Shown here in pieces: positions 25,254 through 35,418 of a stretch of DNA of 41,732 nt. The first letter of the stretch is position 1. Each line of letters opens with the position of its first letter. This DNA is from Caulobacter sp. (GTDB lineage: Bacteria; Pseudomonadota; Alphaproteobacteria; Caulobacterales; Caulobacteraceae): NCBI GenBank assembly GCA_029866155.1, contig JARWZW010000003.1, forward strand, positions 1 through 41,732, given 5' to 3'. The notes under the pieces were generated by a model. That model saw nothing but the letters and a program-made list of their open reading frames with translations. It searched no databases and was not told the DNA's origin. A program made the translations under genes and the position numbers.

Positions 25254-25631
25254 AACCGGCGCGGACCTTGCAAAACCCGGACAGAATCTAACGCTTCCAA
25301 CAGACCGCCTGCTGGGGCAAATGGGGCGGACGACGGCCCCACTCCCGGCAGAACTACGCAATAACCTGCATAGATACAAAGACTTGACTGACCTTTCGGC
25401 CAAATCCCCGGCCCTGGCCGACCGGTCTGGCGACCCCCAAGCGGAGCGCGATTTTTTTGTTTGCGTTTTGCCGCCTGTTTCCGGCCGGAAAACCCGCAAT
25501 CTGCGGTCCGGGACGCCGGGACAGGGGCGGTACGGCGAAGTTTCCTTTTCGACGGCAATGGCGCCAGGCCCTGAACCCCGGCTAGAAGGGGCCCCGCCAT
25601 TACCTTGTCCGCGCACGGCGCAAGGCCCATT

Positions 25632-26780
25632 TTGACCATAGCTGTCCTGACCTCCCTGACCCTGACCGATTTTCGGTCCTACAGCCTCGGCGCGTTGCAG
25701 CCGGCGGGGCGCAGTGTCTGGTTGGCTGGTCCCAACGGCGCCGGCAAGACCAACCTCTTGGAAGCCATTTCCCTGCTATCGCCCGGGCGAGGCCTTCGCG
25801 GCGCCAGCCTGGCCGAGGTGGGGCGAAGGCAGCCTGGCGAGCGGGCGGGGCGAGCCTGGGCGGTGTCGGCGCGGGTCTCCGACGGCCAGGACGAAACCCG
25901 GCTGGGCACGGGTACGGACAGCCCGGGGTCTTCCCGTCGCCTGACCCGGGTCGAGGGGGCCACCGTGCCGCCTGGCCGGCTCACCGACCATATCCGCCCC
26001 ATCTGGCTGACCCCGGCCCAGGACCGGCTGTTCCTGGAGGCGGCCGGTGACCGGCGGCGGTTTTTCGACCGGCTGGTCTTCGCCGCCGAACCCCTGCACG
26101 CCGCCCATGCCTCGGCCTATGACAAGGCCCTGCGCGAGCGGATGAGACTCCTGACCGACGAGACGGCCTCGCCCGATCCCCTGTGGCTGTCGGCGCTCGA
26201 GACGCGGATGGCCGAACACGGCTCGGCCCTGGCCGCCGCCCGCTGGCGCACCCTGGCCGCCCTCCAGGCCGAGATCGACAGCCGCACCGACCGCCCCTTT
26301 CCCAGGGCGATCCTGACCCTGACCGGCGAGTGGGAAACCCTGGCCGCCCAGGGGTTGGCGGAAGATGAAATCGGCGCCCGACTGGCCGCCGTACTGGTCC
26401 TGGCAAGGGGTCGCGACGGCGCCGCCGGACGGGCCCTGACCGGCCCTCATCGGGGGGATCTGGCGGTCGTCCATGCCGAAAAGGACCGTCCCGCCGCCGA
26501 ATGTTCCACCGGCGAGCAGAAAGCCTTGATTCTGAACCTGGTTCTGGCCCAGGCGGCGCGACTTTCCCGTGCCTTTTCCGCGCCGAATCCTGTACTGTTG
26601 CTCGACGAAGTCGCTGCTCACCTCGACCCGCTCCGGCGGTCGGCTCTGGCGGCTGAAATTGCGGCGTTGGGTCTTCAGGTGTTTCTCACCGGAACAGACG
26701 CTTCGCTGTTCGACCCCTTCAAGGGTCAGGCCCTGGGCGTCCGTGTGGAGCCCTCCGGTCTGACCGTCCTGGACGACTGA
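25632..26780 (+). CDS. recF: DNA replication and repair protein RecF
   Basis: RecF is an ABC-type ATPase that helps load RecA at single-stranded gaps with RecO and RecR. With a TTG start at 25632 it has 382 residues. The Walker A motif GPNGAGKTN is at residues 33-41, and the Walker B region [11 protein letters not shown] follows the signature STGEQKALI in the C-terminal part. No ATG is usable near the N-terminus; TTG 25632 has AAGG 6 bases upstream, while a TTG at 25605 is also possible. The stop codon is followed directly by the gyrB ATG with no gap. Confidence 0.9.
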   Translation: MTIAVLTSLTLTDFRSYSLGALQPAGRSVWLAGPNGAGKTNLLEAISLLSPGRGLRGASLAEVGRRQPGERAGRAWAVSARVSDGQDETRLGTGTDSPGSSRRLTRVEGATVPPGRLTDHIRPIWLTPAQDRLFLEAAGDRRRFFDRLVFAAEPLHAAHASAYDKALRERMRLLTDETASPDPLWLSALETRMAEHGSALAAARWRTLAALQAEIDSRTDRPFPRAILTLTGEWETLAAQGLAEDEIGARLAAVLVLARGRDGAAGRALTGPHRGDLAVVHAEKDRPAAECSTGEQKALILNLVLAQAARLSRAFSAPNPVLLLDEVAAHLDPLRRSALAAEIAALGLQVFLTGTDASLFDPFKGQALGVRVEPSGLTVLDD

Positions 26781-29252
<2,472 letters not shown>

Positions 29253-29306
29253 GCCCAAGGTGAGCCGTAGCCGGGCCAGCCACCACCGCTAAGACCCTCA
29301 CTGAAG

Positions 29307-29334
29307 GACGGGCGACCCTTCGTGGCCGCCCGTC
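29307..29334 (+). terminator. gyrB terminator hairpin
   Basis: An 8-bp stem GACGGGCG/CGCCCGTC, with an inner CC/GG pair closing a short loop, lies 55 bases after the gyrB stop codon and is followed by TCATTCG. Its position before the convergent XRE gene supports a terminator. Confidence 0.5.
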
Positions 29335-29372
29335 TCATTCGACAGATGCGCGATGACGGTTGCTGAGGGGCG

Positions 29373-29615
29373 TCAGCTTTCGCCCACCCCGCCCCTTTTT
29401 GCGTCATCCGGGTCAAGATCATAGTCAAGCAGGTCGCCGGGCTTGCAGTCCAGCACGGCGCAGAGGGCCGCCAGGGTCTCGAACCGGACTCCGCGAACCT
29501 TTCCGGTTCGCAGCAGCGACATCTGGGTTTCCGAGAGACCGATGCGCGCCGCCAGATCGCGCGCCTTAATCTTGCGTCGAGCCAGCATGACATCGAGGGT
29601 GACGACAACCGGCAC
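29373..29615 (-). CDS. XRE-family helix-turn-helix regulator (YozG-like)
   Basis: The 80-residue protein is almost entirely a Cro/C1-type helix-turn-helix: MLARRKIKARDLAARIGLSE, TQMSLLRTGKVRGVRFETLA and LDCKPGDLLDYDLDP. It is of the short YozG-like kind that is usually encoded with a DUF2975 membrane protein, as here. The start is GTG 29615, 2 bases after the stop of the DUF2975 gene, so both are one operon. It probably regulates its own promoter, possibly in response to the membrane partner. The target is unknown. Confidence 0.88.
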   Translation of the reverse strand: MPVVVTLDVMLARRKIKARDLAARIGLSETQMSLLRTGKVRGVRFETLAALCAVLDCKPGDLLDYDLDPDDAKRGGVGES

Positions 29616-29617
29616 CG

Positions 29618-30184
29618 CTAGATAAAGTCTTCTAGTTCGGCCTTCAGGGCGGCCGTCTCGGCCTGTGCCCTGGCCATGATCCGGCCCAGCAAAAGAATGG
29701 CTCCGCCAACCACCAGAATAACCACCGACTCGGTGTTCAGATGAAAGTCGAAACCCTCCCCTTCAATCCATGCGATCAAGGTTGGAGAAATAAGGATTGC
29801 GGCGGCGGCCCCCCAAACCACATTCTCACCAATGCCGGCGATGGACCGGCTGTTCCTGAGGCTGAAGACCTCACCCTTCGCGATCCGCCCAAACATGCCG
29901 CGGGCCGTCCAGAGCCCCATCAGATAGAGGACGCTAGGCAGGATGTTCGCAAGCCCCTTGAGCACCGGCGCTGCTTCCGGCCAGAACAGACTGGCGTCCC
30001 AATTGACGATCGCACCAATCGACGTGGTCACCATCCAGGCGATACCCTTCAGGTTGAAAAAGGACAGCGCAATGACGACCGCTGCGAAGGTCGCAAAAAA
30101 CTCAAACGTCTTGGCCTGATCAACGAGCTTGGAATCGGGAAGAAGCATCTGGTTCATGTTATGCACCCATTGCGTATAACGCAT
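29618..30184 (-). CDS. DUF2975 family membrane protein
   Basis: A 188-residue inner-membrane protein with four hydrophobic segments (around residues 28-48, 74-94, 121-140 and 150-170), matching DUF2975. Genes of this family are typically paired with a short XRE regulator, as in the gene that follows by 2 bases. A function has not been established; a membrane sensor or sequestering partner of the regulator is a reasonable guess. The start could be ATG 30184 or ATG 30157; an inverted repeat covers the first codons of the longer form, favouring the shorter one. The upstream DNA is unusually A+T-rich. Confidence 0.82.
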   Translation of the reverse strand: MRYTQWVHNMNQMLLPDSKLVDQAKTFEFFATFAAVVIALSFFNLKGIAWMVTTSIGAIVNWDASLFWPEAAPVLKGLANILPSVLYLMGLWTARGMFGRIAKGEVFSLRNSRSIAGIGENVVWGAAAAILISPTLIAWIEGEGFDFHLNTESVVILVVGGAILLLGRIMARAQAETAALKAELEDFI

Positions 30185-30207
30185 ATTTCTTTATGTTTTA
30201 TATAAAG
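30171..30207. promoter_or_regulatory. A+T-rich promoter region with inverted repeats
   Basis: In strongly A+T-rich DNA upstream of the DUF2975/XRE operon, TGCGT-ATA-ACGCA (30171-30183) and CTTTAT-N7-ATAAAG (30189-30207) are inverted repeats. On the minus strand a TTGACT (-35-like) starts at 30210, and an AAATAT follows 17 bases later. The repeats are plausible operators for the XRE protein of the operon. Confidence 0.4.
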
Positions 30208-30268
30208 TCAATAAGGTTTTATGGTGTAGCCCCTTGCATGCCGCGCAGAGATCGCCACTGTCGGTGGC

Positions 30269-30862
30269 ATGAATCTCAAAGGCAAACTCCTCAAGGGCCG
30301 CTACGTGCGGCTCGAGCCCATCACTCCTGATCATCGCGACGAGTTGCGCGGCGCCGTGGACTGCGACCCGGAGGCCTGGGAGATCATGTCCGTCAACGGC
30401 TGCGGTGAGGGGTTCGAGGACTGGTGGGGCGCCCTGAAGGGCGAAACGGACCGGGGCGAGCGGATCGGCTATGCCATCCGCAGGATTTCGGACAAGCGCG
30501 TCGTCGGCACGACCAGCTTTCTGAACATTCGCAGGCTACACAAGGGCGTCGAGATCGGTTCGACCTTTCTGCATCCCGATGTGAGATCAGGGCCGGTCAA
30601 TCCAGAAACCAAGCGCCTGCTCCTGGGCCAGGCCTTCGATGCGGGCGCCATCCGGGTGGAGTTCATGATCGACGAGCGAAACGCCCGCAGCCAGGCGGCG
30701 GTCATGAAGCTGGGCGCAACCCGGGAGGGCTCCCTGCGCAACCACAAGATCACCTGGACAGGTCATGTCCGGGACACTGTCGTCCTGTCGATCTGTGATT
30801 TCGACTGGCCAGGCGTGCGTGGCCGGCTGGAATTCCGGCTGCGGGAAACCTTTACGGCGTGA
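30269..30862 (+). CDS. GNAT-family N-acetyltransferase (RimJ/RimL-like)
   Basis: The 197-residue protein is a GNAT acetyltransferase resembling the RimL/RimJ type that transfers acetyl from acetyl-CoA to an amine. It opens LKGRYVRLEPITPDHRDEL and has the family's C-terminal half: GVEIGSTFLHPDVRSGPVN, an acetyl-CoA-binding region (TKRLLLGQAFD), and DERNARSQAAVMKLGATREG. The usual Gly-rich Q/R-x-x-G-x-A loop is altered to RSGPVN. The substrate could be a ribosomal protein or a small molecule. It overlaps the convergent lipoprotein gene by 11 bases. Confidence 0.88.
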   Translation: MNLKGKLLKGRYVRLEPITPDHRDELRGAVDCDPEAWEIMSVNGCGEGFEDWWGALKGETDRGERIGYAIRRISDKRVVGTTSFLNIRRLHKGVEIGSTFLHPDVRSGPVNPETKRLLLGQAFDAGAIRVEFMIDERNARSQAAVMKLGATREGSLRNHKITWTGHVRDTVVLSICDFDWPGVRGRLEFRLRETFTA

Positions 30863-31391
30863 CCGGCGGCGGCGGAGGCGGCATTGATGGCGCATCCGCC
30901 CGGGAAAAACGCCAGTCAACCGACTGCATCGCCCCGTCGACCATGCCTTCGATACGGGCGCAGAGGTCGGATTCGCAGCGCTGATAGATCACGCGCTGGG
31001 GAAAGTCGTGGTCGAGGTTTTCGAAGACAGCCTTATCCCGTCCGTCGTTGACCAGCGAAAAGACTGTCGGTTCGGCCCCTGCAGGCATGGCGACAAAGAC
31101 AAGGCCGGTCGAGCTTGTGGTGATGGTCATCATTTCCATCCGGACCGGCTGCCTCGGCCGATACACCTGATTGACGCCAGCCATGGCCCCGCCCCTTGCG
31201 GGCAGCCAGCTTTCCCGGTCTTCGCCCTTTGGCCCGGCCTGGATCCAGTCCCCCGTCATCCAGGAGAGATCCGACAATGTGGGCCTGGGCGGAGCCGGGG
31301 CCGGTATTAGCGCCGGCTTTGCGGCCGGCGACATGGCGCAAGCCGTCAGGCTAAGCGCGGCGATCACGAGGGGAAGGGCGATGGTCTTCAT
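30852..31391 (-). CDS. DUF6265-like lipoprotein
   Basis: A 179-residue lipoprotein. The signal peptide MKTIALPLVIAALSLTAC ends in the lipobox LTAC, so Cys18 is likely lipidated. After a Pro-rich spacer the mature domain has LSDLSWMTGDWIQ and ESWLPARGGAMAGVNQVYRP, which resembles the DUF6265 family often seen in proteobacteria, with FENLDHDFPQRVIYQRC further on. Function unknown. ATG 31391 is chosen because AGGA lies 8 bases upstream; the frame is open further, and ATG 31400 is an alternative. It overlaps the convergent GNAT gene by 11 bases and ends in a Pro-rich tail. Confidence 0.82.
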   Translation of the reverse strand: MKTIALPLVIAALSLTACAMSPAAKPALIPAPAPPRPTLSDLSWMTGDWIQAGPKGEDRESWLPARGGAMAGVNQVYRPRQPVRMEMMTITTSSTGLVFVAMPAGAEPTVFSLVNDGRDKAVFENLDHDFPQRVIYQRCESDLCARIEGMVDGAMQSVDWRFSRADAPSMPPPPPPVTP

Positions 31392-31486
31392 TCGGGACAT
31401 CCTGCAGCCAATAGGGCGAGGGGGTTCAAGCGCGGCGCCAGACCGGAAGCCTGGTTCCGGCCGACACAAGGTTTTCCAGCGAACAA

Positions 31487-32020
31487 CTACCCGGCCCCCC
31501 GAACCTCCCGGATCATTCCAGAATCGGCAAGGGAACCGGCGCGAACGTCTCGACGCTGCTTGAAAAATTCCCGCAGTATGGCGGCGCTCTCCTCCGCCAT
31601 CACACCGCCAAGCACCTCCGGCCGCCAATGGCAGGTGGGCTGATCGAAGTATCTCGGTCCATGAGCCACAGCCCCGCCCTTTGGATCGTCCGCGCCATAG
31701 ATTAGCCGGCCGATCCGGGCATGGCTGATGGCGCCGGCGCACATGGCGCAGGGCTCCAGTGTCACCACGAGGGTCAGGTCGGTCAGACGGTAGTTGCCCA
31801 GCGCAGCGCCGGCAGCGCGAAGCGCCAGGATCTCGGCATGGGCGGTGGGATCATGGGCTCCGATCGTGCCATTGCCGGCGCAGGCGATAACCTGTCCGGT
31901 CGCCGGATCAAGGATCACAGCGCCCACAGGAACCTCGCCCATGGCGGCGGCCTCACGGGCGGCCTCCAGGGCCATGGCCATGAGGGCTTCATCAGACAGC
32001 GGCGGATTCTGCGGATTCAT
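31487..32020 (-). CDS. tadA: tRNA-specific adenosine deaminase TadA
   Basis: TadA deaminates adenosine-34 to inosine in the tRNA-Arg anticodon and is essential in most bacteria. With ATG 32020 it has 177 residues. The zinc-binding sites are HAE (His61, Glu63 as the catalytic acid) and PCAMC (Cys91 and Cys94), followed by ARIGRLIYGADDPKGGAV. ATG 32038 is an alternative start giving six more residues. It is divergent from the pseudouridine synthase gene, with 58 bases between starts. Confidence 0.93.
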   Translation of the reverse strand: MNPQNPPLSDEALMAMALEAAREAAAMGEVPVGAVILDPATGQVIACAGNGTIGAHDPTAHAEILALRAAGAALGNYRLTDLTLVVTLEPCAMCAGAISHARIGRLIYGADDPKGGAVAHGPRYFDQPTCHWRPEVLGGVMAEESAAILREFFKQRRDVRAGSLADSGMIREVRGAG

Positions 32021-32078
32021 GCTATCGATACCAGTCATGACCGTCGGGAGACGGCCAGTCCTACAATGGAGTTGCACA

Positions 32079-33707
32079 ATGACATCACAGGATTCTGACG
32101 ACGGCGCCGGCCAGGACCGGGTCGCCAAGGTGCTGGCCAGGGCCGGGGTCGCGTCGCGCCGCGAGGTCGAACGGCTGATCGAAGCCGGGCGCGTAGCCCT
32201 GAACGGCAAGGTCCTGACCACCCCGGCCGTCAAGATCGAGGCCGGTGACATCCTGACCGTGGATGGCGAGGTGATCGCCGGCGCCGAGCCGACCCGGGTG
32301 TTCCGCTATCACAAGCCGGCCGGCCTGATGACCACACACACCGATCCCAAGGGGCGGCCGACCGTGTTCGAGGCCCTGCCCCCCGGCCTGCCCCGGCTGA
32401 TTTCCGTCGGGCGGCTGGACCTCAGCTCCGAAGGCTTGCTGCTGCTGACCAATGACGGCGCCCTCACCCGGGCTCTGGAATTGCCGTCCAGCGGCTGGTC
32501 GCGGATCTACCGGGCCCGCGCCTATGGCGAGGCCAGCCAGGAGAAGCTGGACAGGCTGAAGGACGGGATCACCGTCGAGGGGATCAAGTACGGACCGATC
32601 GACGCAAAGCTGGACAAGGCCTCGGGCCGAAATGTCTGGATCACCGTCACGCTTGCCGAGGGCAAGAACCGGGAAGTCAGGCGCGTGCTCGAAGCCCTGG
32701 GACTGAAGGTCAACCGCCTGATCCGCTTGGCCTATGGTCCCTTCAGCCTCGGGCCGTTGGCGCCCGGTCAGGTGGAGGAGGTCGGCCCGCGGGTCATCCG
32801 TGAACTGTTGGGCGACTATATAGACCCGGCAAACCTGCCCACCGGATCGGCGGTCCAGTTCAAGCCTCCCGCCAACGCGCCGTCCAGACGTGATCCCTCC
32901 CGGCCGCCGCCCAGCCAGAAATCGGCGGCAGCTGCGGAAAAGCCCGAAAAGCCGGTCTACAAGCCGGGCTGGGCCCGCGCCAAACCCAAGCTGTCAGGCC
33001 ATGTCATGCCCAAGGCGCCAAAGGAAAAGCGTCAGGCCGATTTTGGCCCAGGCAAGCGGGATCCCAAACCCCGCCCCTTCAAATCCAACGCCCCCAGGGC
33101 GGTCATCCCGCGGGAGGAGGATCGCAGGAGCCCGGCGACAGCGCCGGTCAGGCAAGGCCCCCGGGATTCCGCGACAGCGATCCAGGATGAAAAGGCCCGC
33201 GCCCTGCGCCTGGCGCTGGCCGGTCTGGACGATGACGGTCCTCGCCCCAAGGGCCGCGATGGGGCTGCAATGCCCCGCGCCGATCGACCCGGTCCCGAAC
33301 GCAAGGGACCAGATCGAAAGGGCTCCGAACGAAAGGGCACGGAACGCAAGAGCCCGGAACGGCGCGACCAGAAGCCGGGGGCGGCCTACCGCACCGGTCC
33401 TGGGCCCGGCGCAGAGCGCACCGGCGACAGACCCGCGACGTCCCGCGCGAGACCGGCGCCGAAGGACCTGAGGCCCCAGCATTTCAAGGACCGCGACCTC
33501 GTCGCTGCACCACCAAAAGAGTCGGAGCGGCCGCCGCCCAAGGCCAAACCCCGCGGCGCCCCCTGGGCGGGCCGCGCCGACCAGCGAATCCAGCCTATGG
33601 CCAAGCCGGCGGCGAAATTTGCCGCAGGGCCCAAGGGCGAGTCCCGTGGAAAGCCCGGCGGCCCTCGCGGAGGCAAACCCGGCCGACCACCGAAACGTCC
33701 CGGCTAG
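32079..33707 (+). CDS. rluB: RluB/RsuA-family pseudouridine synthase with a long basic tail
   Basis: This enzyme converts specific uridines in 23S rRNA to pseudouridine. The N-terminal S4 RNA-binding domain covers about residues 14-60; the catalytic domain has GRLDLSSEGLLLLTND with Asp114 and later EGKNREVRRVLEALGL, both typical of RluB/RsuA. The enzyme part ends near residue 250, and about 290 residues of Pro-, Lys- and Arg-rich, low-complexity tail follow, including imperfect repeats of the type PERKG/PDRKG. The tail is likely disordered and RNA-binding; such tails occur in alphaproteobacterial RluB. ATG 32079 has GGAG 7 bases upstream. The TAG stop codon is the first three bases of the composite repeat. 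Confidence 0.9.
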   Translation: MTSQDSDDGAGQDRVAKVLARAGVASRREVERLIEAGRVALNGKVLTTPAVKIEAGDILTVDGEVIAGAEPTRVFRYHKPAGLMTTHTDPKGRPTVFEALPPGLPRLISVGRLDLSSEGLLLLTNDGALTRALELPSSGWSRIYRARAYGEASQEKLDRLKDGITVEGIKYGPIDAKLDKASGRNVWITVTLAEGKNREVRRVLEALGLKVNRLIRLAYGPFSLGPLAPGQVEEVGPRVIRELLGDYIDPANLPTGSAVQFKPPANAPSRRDPSRPPPSQKSAAAAEKPEKPVYKPGWARAKPKLSGHVMPKAPKEKRQADFGPGKRDPKPRPFKSNAPRAVIPREEDRRSPATAPVRQGPRDSATAIQDEKARALRLALAGLDDDGPRPKGRDGAAMPRADRPGPERKGPDRKGSERKGTERKSPERRDQKPGAAYRTGPGPGAERTGDRPATSRARPAPKDLRPQHFKDRDLVAAPPKESERPPPKAKPRGAPWAGRADQRIQPMAKPAAKFAAGPKGESRGKPGGPRGGKPGRPPKRPG

Positions 33708-33819
33708 AGCCTGTTCCGTTATGAACGAACCGATCATAACGGAAAAACAAGCTCTAATTCAAAGGGTTAGAGCATATTTCGATCCGATAGCAGCTTCACA
33801 CTTGTCGGAACATGCTCTA
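33705..33819 (-). repeat. composite palindromic repeat, copy 2 (MITE-like)
   Basis: Two 52-nt units lie side by side, 33705-33756 and 33768-33819, with an 11-nt spacer between them; each unit starts TAGAGC and ends GCTCTA. The outer ends TAGAGCCTGTTCCG and TAGAGCATGTTCCG (read inward) match in 13 of 14 positions, so the whole element also has terminal inverted repeats next to TA. It is the inverted counterpart of the copy at 841-950. The TAG at 33705-33707 is the stop of the rluB gene; that on the minus strand at 33817-33819 is the stop of the CDP-alcohol phosphotransferase gene. It may also act as a transcription terminator through its hairpins. Confidence 0.88.
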
Positions 33820-34485
33820 TTCCTTGCTGGCTTGGCGTAGGGCCTGGCCCAGTCTGAGGGTGCGTCTCCAGACCGTGATCAGGGTTCCCGCGGCGATGGC
33901 GCCCAGTCCGATCAGCAGGATCTGGCCGTTCCAGCCCCAGAGCGGCTCCAGGGCTGCCGCAAGGCCGGTGATCGTCAGGGCGAACATCCTCTGGGGCTTG
34001 GCCATGGGGCCGCCGAAGTCGGCCGGCTGACCAAGGCCGCGGCCAAGCTCGCGGACATAGGCGGTCAATATGGCCAGGGCCGCGCAGATCCAGCCCAGGG
34101 CGCCGGCGACCTGAAATCCGGCGGCCTGGGCGCCATATCCGGTCCCGACCAGGAAGAACAGGTCAGCGAACCGGTCAGGCAGTTCGTTCCAGACCGGACC
34201 GGTCGGGGTGGCGAGTCCCTGTTCAACGGCCACCATCCCGTCCAGCAGATTGCAGAGCAATCGAAGCTGGATGCAGGCGACGGCCAGGACGAGGGCGACG
34301 GCGCGGCCCCAGCCCTCCGCAGAGCCAGACAGCATGAAGAGGGCCCCGCCCAGGGAGGCAAACCCGACACTGAGGGCGGAAATGCCGTTCGGCCAGACCC
34401 CCGCCCGACCAAGCCTGGCCGACAACCGCCCTGCCCAGGCTGAGGATCGGGACTTCAGGGGGCGACGGTTGTCCAGGTCTGCCAT
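33817..34485 (-). CDS. CDP-alcohol phosphatidyltransferase-like membrane protein
   Basis: The 222-residue membrane protein belongs to the CDP-alcohol phosphatidyltransferase fold, enzymes that make phospholipids from a CDP-linked lipid and an alcohol. The normal motif D-x2-D-G-x2-A-R-x8-9-G-x3-D-x3-D is here N79-LL-D82-G83-MV-A85-V, then Gly96, Asn100, Asp104 and Asp108. The first Asp, the Arg and the third Asp are thus replaced, although a shifted Asp is present. I recall this variant (LLDGMVAVE...NELPDR) as a conserved subgroup, so altered specificity or metal use is more likely than decay. About six membrane segments are visible. It is 21 bases behind the hydroxylase gene; the stop codon comes from the composite repeat. 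Confidence 0.83.
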   Translation of the reverse strand: MADLDNRRPLKSRSSAWAGRLSARLGRAGVWPNGISALSVGFASLGGALFMLSGSAEGWGRAVALVLAVACIQLRLLCNLLDGMVAVEQGLATPTGPVWNELPDRFADLFFLVGTGYGAQAAGFQVAGALGWICAALAILTAYVRELGRGLGQPADFGGPMAKPQRMFALTITGLAAALEPLWGWNGQILLIGLGAIAAGTLITVWRRTLRLGQALRQASKE

Positions 34486-34506
34486 CGGTGGGTCCCCGGG
34501 CGTTGC

Positions 34507-35331
34507 TCAGTCAACCGTTGCGTTTCCGGCCGTTCCGGTCAAGCGGCGACGCGCCGCCACCCGGGCGAAGGCTTGCAGATATGCCGGGTTCTCGGTGCCC
34601 ATCCAGCGATCCCACCAGGTGAAATAAAGTCCGAAATTGGATCCGGCCTGGGCGTGATGCAGATCGTGGTGCGTCACCGTCGTCATCCAGTCCAGAAGCG
34701 GCCGCCCCTGCCGGTCGGCCGGAAAAAGCTCATAGCCGGAATGGCCGATCACGTTGCGGGCGATCTGGTGCAGCATGAACAGTCCAAAAGCTGGCCAGGC
34801 GACCGGGACCAGGATCAGCCAAAGCGGGCTGAAGGCCGCCATGACCGCAGCTTCACCCAGGTCAAAGCTGTAGGCGGTGAAGGGCGTCGGATTGAAGGAG
34901 CGATGATGCCGTCGGTGAAAGCTGCGGAACAGCCGGGGGCGATGCATCAGCCGGTGCGCCCAGTAGAAATAGGCGTCATGGGCCAGGATGGTTAGGACGA
35001 GGGACACCAGAGTCCAGACCAGTCCAGCCTCCTGTCGCATCGTCTTGCCCCACAGCAGACCGCCGCTTTCCAGTCCGACGGTGATCAGGGTCACGGTCGA
35101 AAAAATGGCCACTGACCGCACAGAGCAAAACAGTTCGACCAGATGCTGCGTCAGGGGAGGACGATCCGGCCTGATCTTCCAGGATTTCAGAAGGGGCGCC
35201 AGGGCGACGCAAAGGACCAGCCAGGTCAGCGGCGCGGCCACGGCATAGCGGAGCAGGTCTCCCTGAAAGCCATGCCACCAGTGTTGGGCCAGATACAGCA
35301 GCTGGTTCTGATCGGAAGGGTGAACAGACAT
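34507..35331 (-). CDS. sterol desaturase/fatty acid hydroxylase family protein
   Basis: A 274-residue di-iron membrane enzyme of the fatty acid hydroxylase superfamily. The histidine motifs are visible: HDAYFYWAHRLMH (His118, His126, His130), FHRRHH (His139, His142, His143) and HHDLHH in the C-terminal third (near residue 224-229). Several hydrophobic segments precede and separate these. Members hydroxylate or desaturate lipids such as fatty acids, sterols or carotenoids; the substrate here is unknown. It precedes the CDP-alcohol phosphotransferase by 21 bases, which suggests a lipid-modifying operon, and follows the AraC-type gene by 87 bases. Confidence 0.9.
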   Translation of the reverse strand: MSVHPSDQNQLLYLAQHWWHGFQGDLLRYAVAAPLTWLVLCVALAPLLKSWKIRPDRPPLTQHLVELFCSVRSVAIFSTVTLITVGLESGGLLWGKTMRQEAGLVWTLVSLVLTILAHDAYFYWAHRLMHRPRLFRSFHRRHHRSFNPTPFTAYSFDLGEAAVMAAFSPLWLILVPVAWPAFGLFMLHQIARNVIGHSGYELFPADRQGRPLLDWMTTVTHHDLHHAQAGSNFGLYFTWWDRWMGTENPAYLQAFARVAARRRLTGTAGNATVD

Positions 35332-35418
35332 CTCGGGTCTCCTGACGGTCCATCCAGTTTGCCCGGCTCCGGAGCAGGCGACTGCCTCAGGATCAAGGCG
35401 GCCCGCCGAATCCGAAAA

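Larger units (their letters stand above)
24788..25631. other. long intergenic region between the secreted protein gene and recF
   Basis: This 844-base stretch carries no convincing gene; a 158-codon open frame at 25159-25635 has no recognisable domain and is disregarded. The region holds a long inverted repeat (24911-25037), two GGGACAC-containing motifs on either side of it (24803-24815 and 25052-25066), a pair of palindromic sites 33 bp apart (25207-25253) and a T-rich stretch near 25451-25477 in otherwise G+C-rich sequence. A recF promoter is expected here but I cannot place it. Confidence 0.6.

Noticed and set aside
25159..25635. A 158-codon open frame before recF
   Set aside because: It crosses the twin palindromes and the recF start, has no domain and an odd composition; the two repeated peptide pieces merely reflect the repeated DNA sites.
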